DNA from: Tillus elongatus | Lineage: Eukaryota; Arthropoda; Insecta; Coleoptera; Cleridae | Length of the DNA: 64,000 nucleotides | Assembly (NCBI GenBank): GCA_964006375.1 | Contig: OZ023269.1 | Span: 61,305,968-61,369,967 of the forward strand | Reading direction: 5' to 3' | Part shown: in pieces, positions 9,885-20,815 of the stretch | Layout of the letters: every line of letters begins with the position of its first letter | How positions within the stretch are numbered: position 1 is the first letter of the stretch | The notes under the pieces: generated by a model | What the model saw: the letters and a program-made list of their open reading frames with translations, nothing else | What the model was told of the DNA's origin: nothing | The model's database searches: none | Program-made: the position numbers and the translations under genes

Positions 9885-10232
9885 AACCTCGGTGGTTCAG
9901 GGGTAAGAACGTGTGCCTCTGAACCGAAGGGTACTGGGTTAGATCCCAGGGTACTCCTTTCACTTTTTCAGTACAAACTGTAAAATTAACATCAACCGAG
10001 GTTCTGGCATTGTATTTGAGCAAGTTGAATGTCTGCACGTTCCGCCCTTCGAAGGGGGCGTAAAGCCGTCGGTCCCATGTCCATGCGATGTTAGGCACGT
10101 TAAAGATCCCTACCGTCTTACAGAAAGGCAGGGGTTCGGCAAATTTTCCAGGATAGTGAGGTGAAACTGCTCCCCAGCGTCGGTGATTGGCCATAGTAAC
10201 GGAAATAGGCCGACGTTAAAGAAACAAAGCAC
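9885..10232 (+). mobile_element. tRNA-derived SINE (about 348 bp)
   Basis: The head has RNA polymerase III promoter boxes: an A box around TGGTTCAGGGG (9,893-9,903) and a B box around GGGTTAGATCCC (9,937-9,948), with spacing as in a tRNA gene. It does not fold as a complete functional tRNA. A unique body follows, and the 3' end is AAAGAAACAAAGCACAC. Exact 15-bp target duplications flank it. Open frames across it on the - strand are chance. It lies in a piggyBac that itself lies in a Polinton gene. The LINE that mobilised it cannot be identified here. Confidence 0.88.
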
Positions 10233-10342
10233 ACAAGACCATACGTATTTTTATTAGGAGCAGGAGACATTATCACGATCACCAGCACAATGTATAGTAG
10301 GTTGGTCATCAATAAGTATTGTTTCCCTCTCTACACAACTAC

Positions 10343-10933
10343 CTACATACATATATTTCCCATGGTTACTAGGATACCGATAAATGCTAAACATTCTGTT
10401 GATGATAATTCCACGTTATTTTGCGCTGCATAAAGATTTGATTCGGCAACAATGTACTTCAGAAATGGTACTGTAAGAATAGACACGACAATTTGTTTCG
10501 GGTTGTCTAAATTCAAATGAGCTTGACCTGTAATACCAAAGTTGCCTTTGAAAGTCGCATTTACATACTTATCCGGCTTGTGAGATGATCTCTCCCATGT
10601 GAAACTCTCATCCATACCAGAACGATGTGTTGACTGGTCTTCACTAGTTTTATTGGATTCAGGTACTAAGGAAATATCTGCTGACTCCTGCCATATTCAC
10701 GGGGGGCTGGGTTTGGAGATGCTCTCTTCTTCTTCATCGTCGTGATGAGTTGAAGCGATTCGGACGCTTCGTCGAGGTTCCTTTGCTGGTGGCTGTATAT
10801 TCGTTGGTCGCGCATCATCTGCATCCACATCCTCCTCCTCTTCGGAATCCTCAGCCATATCATCCGTTACAAACTATATCAAGTACTCAATATCCTCAGG
10901 ATTCTTGAGATTGAAGATCTGCTTATTTTCCAT
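10343..10933 (-). pseudogene. piggyBac-type transposase, N-terminal part only
   Basis: From ATG 10,933 the frame gives a start with NLKNPEDIEYLI, an acidic run (AEDSEEEEDVDADDA), a Pro/Arg linker, then GNFGITGQAHLNL and VPFLKYIVAESNLYAAQNN, and ends near GILVTMGNICM. An acidic N-terminus followed by the PLxxFxxFF-like helix preceding the catalytic core is usual for piggyBac transposases. Two in-frame stops occur, and nothing of the three-Asp catalytic domain follows, because the element is deleted beyond 10,343. Non-functional. Confidence 0.6.
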
Positions 10934-11784
10934 TGTATTTGAAAATAAAACTAGCAATGAAGCATTCTCCATTGATATCTGATCGCAAAACGATAAAATG
11001 TACATTCATGGTTTGTGCCATCCTCAATGGAGGTTATTGGTAATATATCTTACCAGTTTTACCGTAGTCATCTGTTATTTCGACGAACCACTTTAAATTA
11101 CCATGAAAAGGTATCGAATATTGTGGCAACATTAATGGGGATCGTGTCTAACGTTGTCATCGTTATACATTCATAGGATTTTGAAAAATAAAAATCCCAA
11201 TGATTTCGTTTGGCTAGGGATTAATGGTACAATAATTTACCACTTATTTATTGCTTGAAAGAAAAAACATCTTATCGAGAAAGATCTGCACAAATCTAAT
11301 TCCACAAACTCATTATCTGAGATATTGACTTTACGAAACAGTTATTTTGAAACCACAGAACCGCATATAATCGGTAAAAAAGACTTTTCAAAACCACATG
11401 TTTTCTACAAAACATAACCTCGTTTTTCATTTATGCGAGTCTAAATGAAATTACAGGTTTACAAATGCAAATTCAATGAACATAACAAAAATAATTATTA
11501 TTGTTGTCAAATACATACCTCAAGAATGAAAAAGGCACTTAAACTTTAACGATATGACAAAAAAACTGCATACCACATCGTTCAACCTGGCGGTGTATTA
11601 CTGGTGAATAATTTTACCACCTCCTCTTTCACATAAAACCCTGGGCGACAAATATGAAATATGGTAAGAGACTTTACCAGTAACAGTTAGAATCAACATA
11701 TTCTACTAACTATGCACAGAACTTGAAATTTCATAAGATAGTAAGCTCGGAAATGTAAATGGTAACGATGCGTACCAGAGACCC
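10934..11784. other. Non-coding interior of the piggyBac element
   Basis: About 850 bp of AT-rich sequence between the transposase start and the right TTAA site. I see no coding frame and no clear internal repeat apart from short TTTTACCA/TGGTAAAAT-type motifs. It probably contains the transposase promoter. Confidence 0.4.
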
Positions 11785-11788
11785 TTAA

Positions 11789-11880
11789 AGGGTGAATGGA
11801 CAACAAGTCCTTAGTTGAATTATTCAGATTTGGTAATTCATACGTTTCCCATTTTCTATATGGTATGATCTTTTTGTCAT
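11789..11880 (-). pseudogene. MCP: Major capsid remnant, part upstream of the piggyBac insertion
   Basis: Reading leftward, this encodes the Y-RKWETYELPNLNN-like block that precedes the piece at 9,311-9,641. It joins directly to an ATPase fragment in the opposite orientation at about 11,885, so the capsid N-terminus has been lost by rearrangement. Confidence 0.5.
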
Positions 11881-11894
11881 CTTAATGTATACCC

Positions 11895-12018
11895 ATACAA
11901 AAATGTCTTAACATTGACAGATTCTACTTGTGTCCGAAAGAGTTGTTGCGTGATAATGCTAACATCATAGTTTTCTTTAAACAAGATGAAATTACTACAT
12001 ACAGACTGGAGATAACTT
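11895..12018 (+). pseudogene. ATP: Polinton packaging ATPase, C-terminal fragment
   Basis: One frame reads CPKELLRDNANIIVFFKQDE followed by ITTYRLE. This corresponds to the part after the Walker B region of the FtsK/HerA-type DNA-packaging ATPase of Polintons. The same region occurs, inverted, at about 30,390-30,300. The preceding bases match the segment that includes the GRHKN/YLC motif in the copy at 55,895 (+), but the frame is broken. The fragment is cut off downstream, where sequence leading to the phospholipase-like ORF begins. Confidence 0.5.
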
Positions 12019-12391
12019 CTCAGGCTTCACTGTGAAGCCAATAGTATGGTACAGTTTCACCAAGCCTTTATATATCAATATAAAGGCTTTGAGTATACGT
12101 ATACGTTTTTAAATTTTAAGCCGTTTGGACCAAACAACAAACTTAACATAATATTTGTTAACCATAACCACTTGGACCACATATCAAACATCTAACTGAA
12201 ACTGAAACTTGGTAAAAGAAGTCCATTCTCTGCTGTTTGGGTGATGATGATGTGGTAACAACATCATCTATGTTTGTGACTGTTGGCTTTTGCGTGTTTT
12301 ACAATACGATCCGTTAACCAAACTAAAACTTTGTACGACTGCTACATCCTATATAATTACGCAGATATATCATACTTCATTAACAGTATAA

Positions 12392-12568
12392 ATGTTGGTG
12401 TGTCAAGGTGTAGGTCTTGTTGACACAGTCATCAAAAAATTACCTGTTGAGCTGCACGTACCTGGTTATCAGATTTGTGGCCCAGACACTAAACTTAAAG
12501 AACGTTTCACGAGTAATCAAGGCATCAATATTGTAGATCATGCTTGTCTCTCAACAATCACGATCTAG
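12392..12568 (+). pseudogene. Phospholipase-A2-like (parvovirus-type) ORF, broken at the active site
   Basis: The 58-codon frame contains VDTVIKKLPVELHVPGYQIC followed by GPDTKLKERF and GINIVDHAC. GYxxCGPxTKL resembles the calcium-binding loop of the viral/Polinton PLA2-like domain. The catalytic His-Asp pair should follow the DHAC segment, and in the next frame the bases encode N-H-D-L, so a 1-2 base indel has disrupted it. A second copy with a further 12-bp loss is at 30,880-31,047. In parvoviruses such domains help particles leave endosomes. The role in Polintons is inferred. Confidence 0.55.
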
Positions 12569-12755
12569 AGGATTGATATTGTATAATCATGATGTATACC
12601 AAAACTAAATATCTATAATGTGGTCACTTATGTTTACAATTTTTAAATAAAAGACTTAAACAATAGTATATGTGTTTCAGTCATTGCGCGTACGCTTGCT
12701 TTCAATGGCTCTACGTCGATGGAAATATTTCCACCATTAGTGTCAAAACCACACT

Positions 12756-13427
12756 TTGATTAATCGCTCGCGCTTGCAAACTTTCACAGATATAACACTA
12801 TATATAGAGCATGGATGTAATAAGTTTCACTACTTTTCTGCTGTGAGTGGTGAAAAGAGTCGACTAGAAATAATTATTCCTGATGGTTCGTATGAAATTA
12901 GTAATATCGAGAAATACATTCAGAATGAGCATTCCGTCTTATATTAAAGATAAACATGAGTACCCTGCAGTAGAGAACAACATCGACGTGGTGAAGCCGT
13001 TTTCGCTAAAAACCAACAACAACACTTTGAAATGTGAGATACCATGTCAGTATCATATAGACTTTTCTCCCGATGGTTCAATAACACTAATATTGGGGTT
13101 TTCTAAACAATGTCTTACCGCTGGTAAACTCCATGTTTCCGATTTACCGGTGGAAATTGTGAGTGTAATATTGTGAATGGTTCTTACCACGACGGCAAAC
13201 CTACGCATACAGTATATGAGTATACTCCTATGGTAGATCCAGGTTATGCGGTTGATATAAAACCATATAGTAAGATTTTTATTCCTCTTACGACCCCCAT
13301 TATTTCGCATATGAATGTAAACATTATCGATCAGAATTCAGTACCTGTGACGTTTTAAGGTGAGGAGATAATTGTGATATTAGAATTGAGACAGAGACCA
13401 CCATATTATGTTGATTATAAATACTAG
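12756..13427 (+). pseudogene. Polinton minor capsid (penton-like) protein, frameshifted
   Basis: Three overlapping frames carry one protein. 12,756-12,947 has GEKSRLEIIIPDGSYEIS and NIEKYIQ. 12,960-13,150 has NNNTLKCEIPCQYHIDFS followed by LPVEIV. 13,173-13,427 has YHDGKPTHTVYEYTPMVDPG and NVNIIDQNSVPVTF, followed by a stop and ILELRQRPP. The jelly-roll-like order matches the other penton copies (31,230-31,868; 27,815-28,017; 1-201). It lies between the PLA2-like ORF and the major-capsid start, which suggests a late virion-gene cluster read rightward. Two frameshifts and stops make it inactive. Confidence 0.65.
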
Positions 13428-13429
13428 TA

Positions 13430-13904
13430 ATCTAGTATTTTCACTACCTGCATCGAAGGCGATTCCATTTTGGGAGCACATGCAGTATCTAGATGCATTG
13501 GGTACCGATGTTAAGCAAACTACATATCTTGCTGAGCCTGTGCACGACGAGTCAATCAAAGGGAAAGCAATACACACATAGGCTTCTCAAACCAGTTCGT
13601 TTGCCCACAATGATACCTGTGATTCTGAAATCAACCAACAAGATATTTTTCACGTTTGGTCTTCAGCTGTTCTACTAATAAGTGGCAGTATTGAGACGAG
13701 TGGCACGATTGGAGATGTACAAGTAACATCTAATGCAGCAGCCCGATTATTGAACATGTGAGAAATCCTGGTATAGTTACAGCAATTCGGACGCTTTTGG
13801 AAGCAACCAGTGATGAAGCAAGAGCTCTAATTCAATGCGATTGGCATGCTACTACATACAATACAATGCTGAAGGATGGCCGTATTTGCTACTGCATTGA
13901 TTTT
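13430..13904 (+). pseudogene. MCP: Polinton major capsid protein, N-terminal part
   Basis: After WEHMQYLDALGTDVKQTTY near 13,470, the sequence contains an SAVLLISGSIETSGTIGDVQ block at about 13,665-13,725. An open frame from 13,758 follows, with RNPGIVTAIRTLLEATSDEA and then DGRICYCI. The parallel copy at 31,880-32,425 carries on into the capsid C-terminus. Here the gene breaks at 13,905, exactly where the right palindrome arm begins. Stops occur near 13,575 and 13,760. Confidence 0.55.
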
Positions 13905-13915
13905 CTAAAATCAAA

Positions 13916-14672
13916 CTACTTTTTGAAGGCGTATTTTCCCATGATGCTTTCGGATCCGCTGACTCTGAGTCTGCATACTTGGTTTGCTACATTGTTGTAA
14001 TAATAGCCCGTTGTTATGGTCCCATCTATCTCGCGTAACAAAAACGAAGTCGATTTCGTTGCGGTTGTTTTGTCTTCCCTCTGGCGTATCTCATCTATTA
14101 TGCAGTTGTGGTTGCTTTCCATGCTTCTTACCATGGCTGGGAAATAGACATATAGATTCTTGGAGATTGGGATGCTGCTTGTGAGTTCATCATAATCGTT
14201 GCGTGTTATAATCCACTCCTAGATTTGGTTAGGTACGGAATCGGGGTGACTTTGATTAGCATAAATTGCGTTACCTCTGTTATTGTGAAGTAGCTGTACA
14301 GATGAATATATTTCTCACTGTGACCAATTTCTGACCGAAGTATCGGGTATGAAATAATCTCCGGATTTCCTCGTTGCTGAGCATATTATTCGATCAATGT
14401 ATGCCGGTGAAAGAAAATCATAAATGTTAGCTTTGATTCACATGTATGTTTAGCAAGCTTCTATAATAATGAGTAAGTTCATCTAGATATCGATCAGCTA
14501 ACTGATAAACACTCAATATGTGAATCTTTAATGAATTCTTATCTACTGCTTTGTACCAAGGCTTCATGTTGTTGATGGCTTCCAGACCTTGGTTCAATTT
14601 GGACACGAACTGCCTTAGTGTGTGGTATATCCTCTTCTCTGTATCATTGAATCTTGATAGTGATTGCAGCAT
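13916..14672 (-). pseudogene. Envelope fusion-protein-like gene, right-arm copy, truncated
   Basis: The heptad-rich frame is 14,672-14,427, and a later Cys-containing frame is 14,134-13,916, with frameshifts between. It mirrors the left-arm copy and likewise stops at the inner palindrome boundary, without a membrane anchor. It differs from the left copy by a handful of residues. It is non-functional. Confidence 0.55.
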
Positions 14673-14735
14673 CAGCCCCGTTTGATGATCCGATCTTCGC
14701 GTTTTTAATTTATTTAGGTAATGTAAATCGATTGT

Positions 14736-15020
14736 TTATTTAATTTTTTTTAATGTAAACAGATGATATTCTTTTTTGTTGCGATATTCACAAGTCCTAA
14801 TATAATCTTTAATTTCCTTTCTCAACTTTGAAAAAGAGAATTTGTCTTTCATCTCTACATAGGTCTCATTTAAAGTTCGATGTCGCTTTTTAGTTTCATG
14901 AGAAAACATGATTTGGTCTCTAATCTCTGATGCTGTTTTTAATTCTTCCAAATTTTTTATTTTTGCTTTAGATTTATTAGTTGTATTGGAATTTTTAATT
15001 TTTATGGGGTTTGTTTCCAT
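14736..15020 (-). CDS. Small basic ORF upstream of the envelope-like gene, right-arm copy (94 aa)
   Basis: An uninterrupted Lys-rich frame nearly identical to 7,450-7,755. It ends seven residues earlier because of a change near the 3' end (FTLKKIK). The ORF has stayed open in both arms while the neighbouring genes have not, which may mean little in so short a frame. Function unknown. Confidence 0.45.
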   Translation of the reverse strand: METNPIKIKNSNTTNKSKAKIKNLEELKTASEIRDQIMFSHETKKRHRTLNETYVEMKDKFSFSKLRKEIKDYIRTCEYRNKKEYHLFTLKKIK

Positions 15021-15149
15021 ACTACTCTGTTTATTTATTGCGAAATTTTGTTTATTAATAAAATCAGATGTTTCTATTTTTCGTTTAGTTTTGCTTATTA
15101 TATGTTTTTCCGTATTTAACCCAATTTTTCCCGTGTTATCGTACTAGGC

Positions 15150-15354
15150 TAACAGAGCTAGCTGTTCTTAAAAGTGAGTTTGAAGACAAATTGGAAAATT
15201 GAACTAAGGATATAACTTCCCATGTGCTGCATGATATTGATATACCAAAGAATAAAGATCTAAGTAAGATACTAAATCAGCTGGACACTAAGATTACAGC
15301 TCTAGAAGCTAAGTGGAAACTTTACATTCAATACCATGAAACGTATAACATTTG
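15150..15354 (+). pseudogene. Coiled-coil ORF upstream of the integrase, right-arm copy
   Basis: One frame with a single stop contains LTELAVLKSEFEDKL, then DLSKILNQLDTKITALEAKW, and ends just across the integrase start at 15,336. Heptad-like Leu spacing suggests a coiled coil. The intact version is at 62,947-63,201. Confidence 0.45.
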
Positions 15355-16010
15355 AACCATCTGACACTAAAAAGCAAATTATTGATGAATTATATAAACC
15401 TGCAAGAATAAATTTTAAACGTAAACGTACAATAATCAAGGGTGTGAATGATTTGTGGTAGATTGATTTAACTGAATTACAGACTACTACAAAGAAACCT
15501 CTGGTTACAAGTACAGTTTAGTGGTTATCAATTGTTTTTCAAAGTATGTGTGGACTCGCCCTCTTAAATCTAAAAATGATGAAGAGGTGACTAAAGCTAT
15601 GGCTGATATTTAAGCTAATAGTACAACACCCTCTAACATCCAATCTGATCTTGGGTTAGAACTCTAAATTTCACGCATTAATGAAAAAAATACTACATTG
15701 TTCACTATAGCACTGATAGTGTGTAATTATTACATATATTCCACTTATGGTGGATAAGTCATACGTATCTTGGAAGAGAAGATATATAAAAATTTCAACT
15801 TGGTTTGTTCCTACAAGTGGCTTAATACACTACCTGACGTCACTGCTGCTTACACTCTACTGTTCATCGAACAGCTGGTGCCTTAATAAATAACAACATA
15901 CGTTACATTAATTTTCGAGTCAGTCAGGTTTCTGTAATGACGAAAATTCCGCAGAAATTGTTGACTAATAGCAAACTTATGAGAGAATCAACTTTAAAAG
16001 TAAAACTGAA
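15336..16010 (+). pseudogene. INT: Polinton integrase, right-arm copy
   Basis: Begins with ATG at 15,336 and the segment ELYKPARINFKRKRTI. A stop then replaces the residue after the second Trp-like position (DLW-stop-IDLTEL). Later come FSKYVWTRPLKSKND and CSYKWLNTLPDVTAAY. Same catalytic-region damage as the left copy, plus this extra stop, so it is inactive. It diverges from the envelope-like gene, from which it is separated by the coiled-coil ORF. Confidence 0.72.
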
Positions 16011-16435
16011 ATAAAAATGACTAAAACTCAGGATCATAGTATTATGCATACTTAGGATTTAGAGTTAAACTTAATCGATATAAACGTTTTTAATGAAGTT
16101 AAAGTTAATTTGACTCTTAACATTAGTGACAGATAAACAAACACACCATTCACCTGAACACATAATTTGTTAAACTGTTAGCTAACACAAACGTAAACTG
16201 TTTAGTTGGGTGAACGCAGCCTGAAACAATTTTCAAATGCTAGTAGATTTTTGAAACGTTGCATACTAGTTTTCTAATGATGTCAAAATAGCGTATAGTA
16301 TTTTTACGAACTTTTTTTGACAGTTCTGACATCAATTTAAATTTTATTTGTTTGTCATGTGACACAAATCACCCATCATCATTTCAACTTTTAATTAATT
16401 TCGCACAGACGTTACTCCGGTTGTCACGGCGGAGC

Positions 16436-19400
16436 GTCTATTACAGGTAACCAACCATAGACTTTACGCTTGTTTTTTCTCTCGTCACTTATGGATCCAG
16501 TATCCGCCATACCCTTGTTAACGTTGCTGGACACCAGACCCCCTTCCCTCCAGGTCGAGACTACCCACTAAACACCCCCTTGAAAACTAGAGAGGAGGCG
16601 GAAACCACTCTCTGGCATTGGTTCACCACGTCCCTAACTTTTGTTGTTTTAAAAACTTCTATATCCTGTATTCATCCTCCTTTCACTTCACAACCTTTCC
16701 CCTATCTTCACAACCTTTCACTTCCCAGCATATGCTCCACCACATTATCTGTTGTTAGATTTCTGCCAATATACATTTGTTCTCTTATTTGCGGACATCT
16801 TACGCACTCAAAAACGGTGTGTTCTGGCGTATCTCTATCACCACAATACGCATATTCTTATTTGTCGACTATTTTCGTTTTACTCAGGTAAGACCTGAAA
16901 CGTCCATGACCTGACAGAAATTGGGTAAAATAATAAGCCACCTACCCATGCTGTCTTGATATACATGTCTGTATATGTGGAATTAGCCTCTTTATCCACT
17001 GGGATGTTGACATTTCCTCTTCCCATTCTCGCTGCAACTTCAGCAATGTTTCGTTTTTTGCCTTCTTTTTTGCGGATATGTCTTGTGTTTATTATGATTT
17101 TTTTAATATTCTTTCCTGTTGGTTTTAAATTGTGTTTTTTGTATGGGTGCGGGGGTGTGATTTTGCGTGTTGATTTTTACAAGGATGGCGAGTTGATCTG
17201 AGTCTAGTTCATTGAGCGTTTTACGTCTCTCATATTTACATTATTTGAGATGAAGATGTCTAGTGTTGAAGGTGTGTTGTCTGAGTAAGCAAAATGGTTG
17301 TATGAACTATTTGGATAGCGGAGTGTGTATGTTTTGTGTAAAATACAGTTGTTTAGATTAAGGCCGTTACCTTCGTTATACACAGTTCCAATTTGTGTTT
17401 CTCAACTCACAAAACAAAACACTCATAATAATGAGTGTTTTGTTTTGTGAGTTTAGATCGTATTGTTATTATCGATCGTCGATGTTAGGTGGGCGTACGT
17501 TTTTGTTCTAACAATTGATTACTGTGTGTTGTTTTTGTATGATGAGTGTTTCGAACAAAGCGTTTGTGATGGTATTAATTTTTGCTACCGGAAGATGCTG
17601 TTTACATGACATATGGGGTGTTACGGAGAATATCGTTATCGTAGTATCGTAGTTTTGGTGTTCTTCGTGTTAGGTGTGTTTTCTGTATGGAGATTATGGT
17701 TGCATTTTTTCGGTTAAGATTTCGAGTTCGTTGAATGTGTTCTCAATGACACAGGCATTCCAAGATTAAATTTTACTGTTTTTAGGGATAAATTGTAGCG
17801 ACTTGATGGATAATACTTAGTTTTCCTAAGTTTGACATGGTAATGTCACGAAACATAGTGAGAATTTGGCTCAGGTCGCATATTTTACTGAGGATTTTTG
17901 GTTCGTTGAGTAATGTGCCAAATTGCTACATGTGGGATGTTGGAGCATTTGTCTTAGGTTGGATAGATGTATCAGATTATGTGTGAGTTGTGTGTTTGAC
18001 TTGGTAAAGGTGTGAGATGATTTTCGGTGTTACATTGATTTGTTTTTACCAACTGATCAATATACTTGGTGTATACTGGGCACTTGCGGTAGTTATTTGC
18101 ATGAAGATCGAGGCAGTTACATCACTAGACTTCATTATCACGTTCTTGCAGTCCTTGGTGTGGTGGTTCTTGATGCATTTGCGCATCTTGATTTAGATTT
18201 GCATTGACTTGATCCATGGCCAACATTTTTGACAATTATGTGACTTGTTGTTTCTTCATTAGGGGTTCCCATTTTATTCTAATGCTGTGAAGGTCTTTTA
18301 CCTTGATTAATTCCTTGAGGTTTTAGGATCTTCTGGTGGCCACTAAAAACGATGACGAGGTTCCGTTCTTGTCTTTAGCGGCTATCTTTCCTAATAGCAT
18401 CATTATCGGTTTATGATAGTAATAATATAATAATTACACTACAGTGGACAAGGACATCCCTGTCTACTGTAGTGTTATTACTAGAAAAAGCTGGTGGGAT
18501 GCGAGGGAGAAGAGTTTGTGGGAGTAGGAGTAGTTGGAATGGTAGATTTGTGTGTGGTGGTATTAGCCAAAGTAGCCTCTACATGTGAAACCCAAGCCTT
18601 TCTGGTGTTCGTGGTTTTTCCTGATTTTGGGTAAAAGTGACAGCCTTTATAATTGGCTGTGTGATCACGTTTGCAGTTACAGCAAAAGCCAGGGACTGTA
18701 TTGACCTTTTTATACTTTTCAGTCTCGTGGTTTTGACCGCACTTTACACAGCAAAATTCGCCCTTGCAGGAAGTTAAGAATGACCAAACCAGCGATCGCA
18801 TTGGTTTGACTCTGATTTTATGCGTAGTGACTCTACTGTGATAATTAAATCGCAGACAGTCGCCACGTCGAAGATTGTCTTTTCAGAGTGCCGTAGGTTA
18901 ATCACATCAAGCGGCATGAGGGGTTTGGTTCTGAAGTGTTTCATCCGGTGGATGCTAATCGGAAGTCAGGTCCTTTCGTGTGAGGTTAGTTTTCCTCTTG
19001 GAGTTGGTATGTGTGATATTGAGGTCTATCTGTGTCATGAGCTTGGTTGCCTCAAGGTAGTCTTCGGCAACCAAAAATCATTGAGATTTTTGGCTATGGT
19101 GAAATTTATTTTTCTCCTGCGAAAAGCGTTGGCCAGATTTTTCCAATGCCTCTTATCGTGGAGATGAATTGGTGGGGCAGACTTTTGATAAGCTTACTCA
19201 GGTAATTTGTGGGGAAGATGAGTGGCTAGTTCAGGGTTGAGAAATATGTGTTTTTCGGCGATCTTGATGGGACTTGGTTTTGGAAACTATTTGGAGGGGT
19301 GGACCATTCTCATCTATTGTATCGTTCCTATCAATTGGATCGTCCAGTAGAAGACCGTCGTAGCGGTTTGAAGTTGATACTTTCGGACCTGAAGACGAGT

Positions 19401-20065
19401 CATGACTTCTTTATGAAGGTTTGGAAGGGTATTTTGTTGGGGTTCTGTTGGACTTTGGGGTCGACGGAACTGCTTTAATCTCTGAGGTTTTAAGGCCCAC
19501 ATCGAAATATGATGGTGAAATTACGGCAAGCTTTTTTGGGGTAATAAAGCGACATGAACCTTTAGAATTGAATTCATGACAGCAGACATTTTGTGGGAAT
19601 AAGCTAAAAACGGTATCGAGGTAATGAATCCTCCTCAGGGAGAAACCTGAGGAGACGGTGTAAGTAATTGTTGGTGGACTGGTAATTGATAATGTAGATA
19701 GAATATATACAGGAAACAGAAAAATTAAAAAGTTTAAAATACTGTAGCTTAGGGCAACGCCAGAAAGAGATACCCAAAAGTATACCTGAATTACCGGAAC
19801 CTTTGCGGGCTTCGGTGAATACACGTTGGACTGACGGCACTAATATTGCACTGCATACGCAAACTGATGTCACTGTTTGGAGGTTTAAGGTATACTAGCT
19901 CCGAGTTGGTTGTCCGTCTACCTATCTATTGTCAGTTGTCTATCACTACAGCTGTTGGATAGCTGTGTGTCTAACACTACAACTGTTAGACAGATACTAG
20001 TTTGACAGAACAGCTGTTAGACAGCTGTTGGGCAGCTGTTAGACAGCTGCCTGTCTTGATACCGC
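16436..20065 (-). mobile_element. R1-type LINE derivative, right-arm copy
   Basis: Mirror of 2,335-6,060. The 3' end is at 16,436 and keeps about 35 bp (around TAGACTTTACGCTTG) that the left copy lost. The ORF2 C-terminal end lies at 16,780-17,060, the gag knuckles at 18,801-18,640, and the 5' region with the CAGCTG cluster at 19,935-20,052. A tandem inversion AAAACAAAACACTCATAATA/ATGAGTGTTTTGTTTTG is present near 17,412-17,450 only in this copy. Confidence 0.7.
18481..18801 (-). pseudogene. R1-type LINE gag fragment, right-arm copy (106 aa)
   Basis: The frame has CVKCGQNHETEKYKK, in which the fourth knuckle ligand Cys has changed to Tyr, and a second knuckle, CCNCKRDHTANYKGC. It ends with the same Thr/Pro/Ser-rich tail as 3,670-4,000. 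The lost Cys suggests neutral decay after duplication. Confidence 0.7.
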
Positions 20066-20411
20066 ATACCTATGTAATATTTTCAAAGAGTATATAAGAG
20101 AGCTTTTCAGCAATTCGTTAATACGTTTAAATAGAAATTACCCCAATTTGGTTGGCGCAGCAGATGCTTATACAACAGCATTTACTAAAGTCGATTACTA
20201 TGGATAAAAAGGTTCTTATACCATATAGAGAATGGGAAATGTATGAAAAACCGAATCTCAATAATTCAGGTAAAGGCTCGTGGTCAATTAAGACTTCCCC
20301 AAATACTGAATGACCTAGATGTTTTCTTATAAGATTTCAAACGGTTCGATACAATAACGTTAGAAAATACATCAACGTTAGAAAATACATTCCAGATATA
20401 AGACTTCATTT
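20066..20411 (+). pseudogene. MCP: Major capsid C-terminal remnant, split by the I-type LINE (first part)
   Basis: Encodes LLKSITMDKKVLIPYREWEM and the -IKTS-NTE- block, then the start of the segment that continues at 26,034 after the LINE. The 12-bp duplication AAGACTTCATTT marks the break at 20,400-20,411. The same tandem RKYINVRKYI duplication as in the left arm is present. Confidence 0.6.
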
Positions 20412-20619
20412 GTTGTTGTTGTTCGCGCTTTTCTTGGCTGCGGATAATTATCCATTAGCCCATTGTCCGATTTATTTTTCGAGCGTTAGGTACATATTTT
20501 TCTATACAATGGTCCATCGTGGCTCCAACCATTATGTAGTTTTTATTATTACTACCCTTATTTTTAATATAATTAACTAGGCTAAGTACAACAATATTCT
20601 TACCATTTAACATATTCAT

Positions 20620-20815
20620 TTTTTTGTTCTTTTTTTGTTCTTTTTTGTTCTTTTTTTTCTTTTTTTTTCTTTTTTTTTCTTTCTTTTTTTTTTCCTTTTT
20701 TTATAATTGGTCTTTTTTTTTCTCTTTTTTCCAGTAATTGGTCTTTTTCCCCTTTTTTTTTCTTTTTTTTTATTTATTTATTTTAATTTTTTTCATTTTT
20801 TTTTCATCTCAGTCG
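20620..20815 (-). repeat. A-rich 3' UTR tract of the I-type LINE
   Basis: Nearly 200 bases of T-rich low-complexity sequence on the + strand, built on (T)nC and (T)nGTTC units. It falls inside the LINE 3' UTR. Any frame here (such as 20,707-20,970) is spurious. Confidence 0.8.

Larger units (their letters stand above)
9646..11784 (-). mobile_element. Defective piggyBac-like transposon
   Basis: The 2.1-kb insert begins CCCTCAAGTGG after TTAA and ends GTACCAGAGACCC before TTAA. It interrupts a Polinton capsid remnant. Inside, on the - strand, is the first ~197 codons of a piggyBac-type transposase (10,933-10,343). The DDE domain and the C-terminal Cys-rich domain are missing. Most of the remainder is AT-rich non-coding sequence, and a SINE sits near the left end. 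The two terminal sequences are only weakly alike, so the exact ends are less sure than the TTAA sites. Confidence 0.6.

Noticed and set aside
9885..9960. A functional tRNA gene
   Set aside because: A and B boxes are present, but no full cloverleaf with a proper acceptor stem is seen, and the sequence continues into a SINE body with target duplications.
9832..10194. A 120-residue - strand open frame
   Set aside because: It overlaps the pol III head and body of the SINE on the other strand and shows no protein family features.
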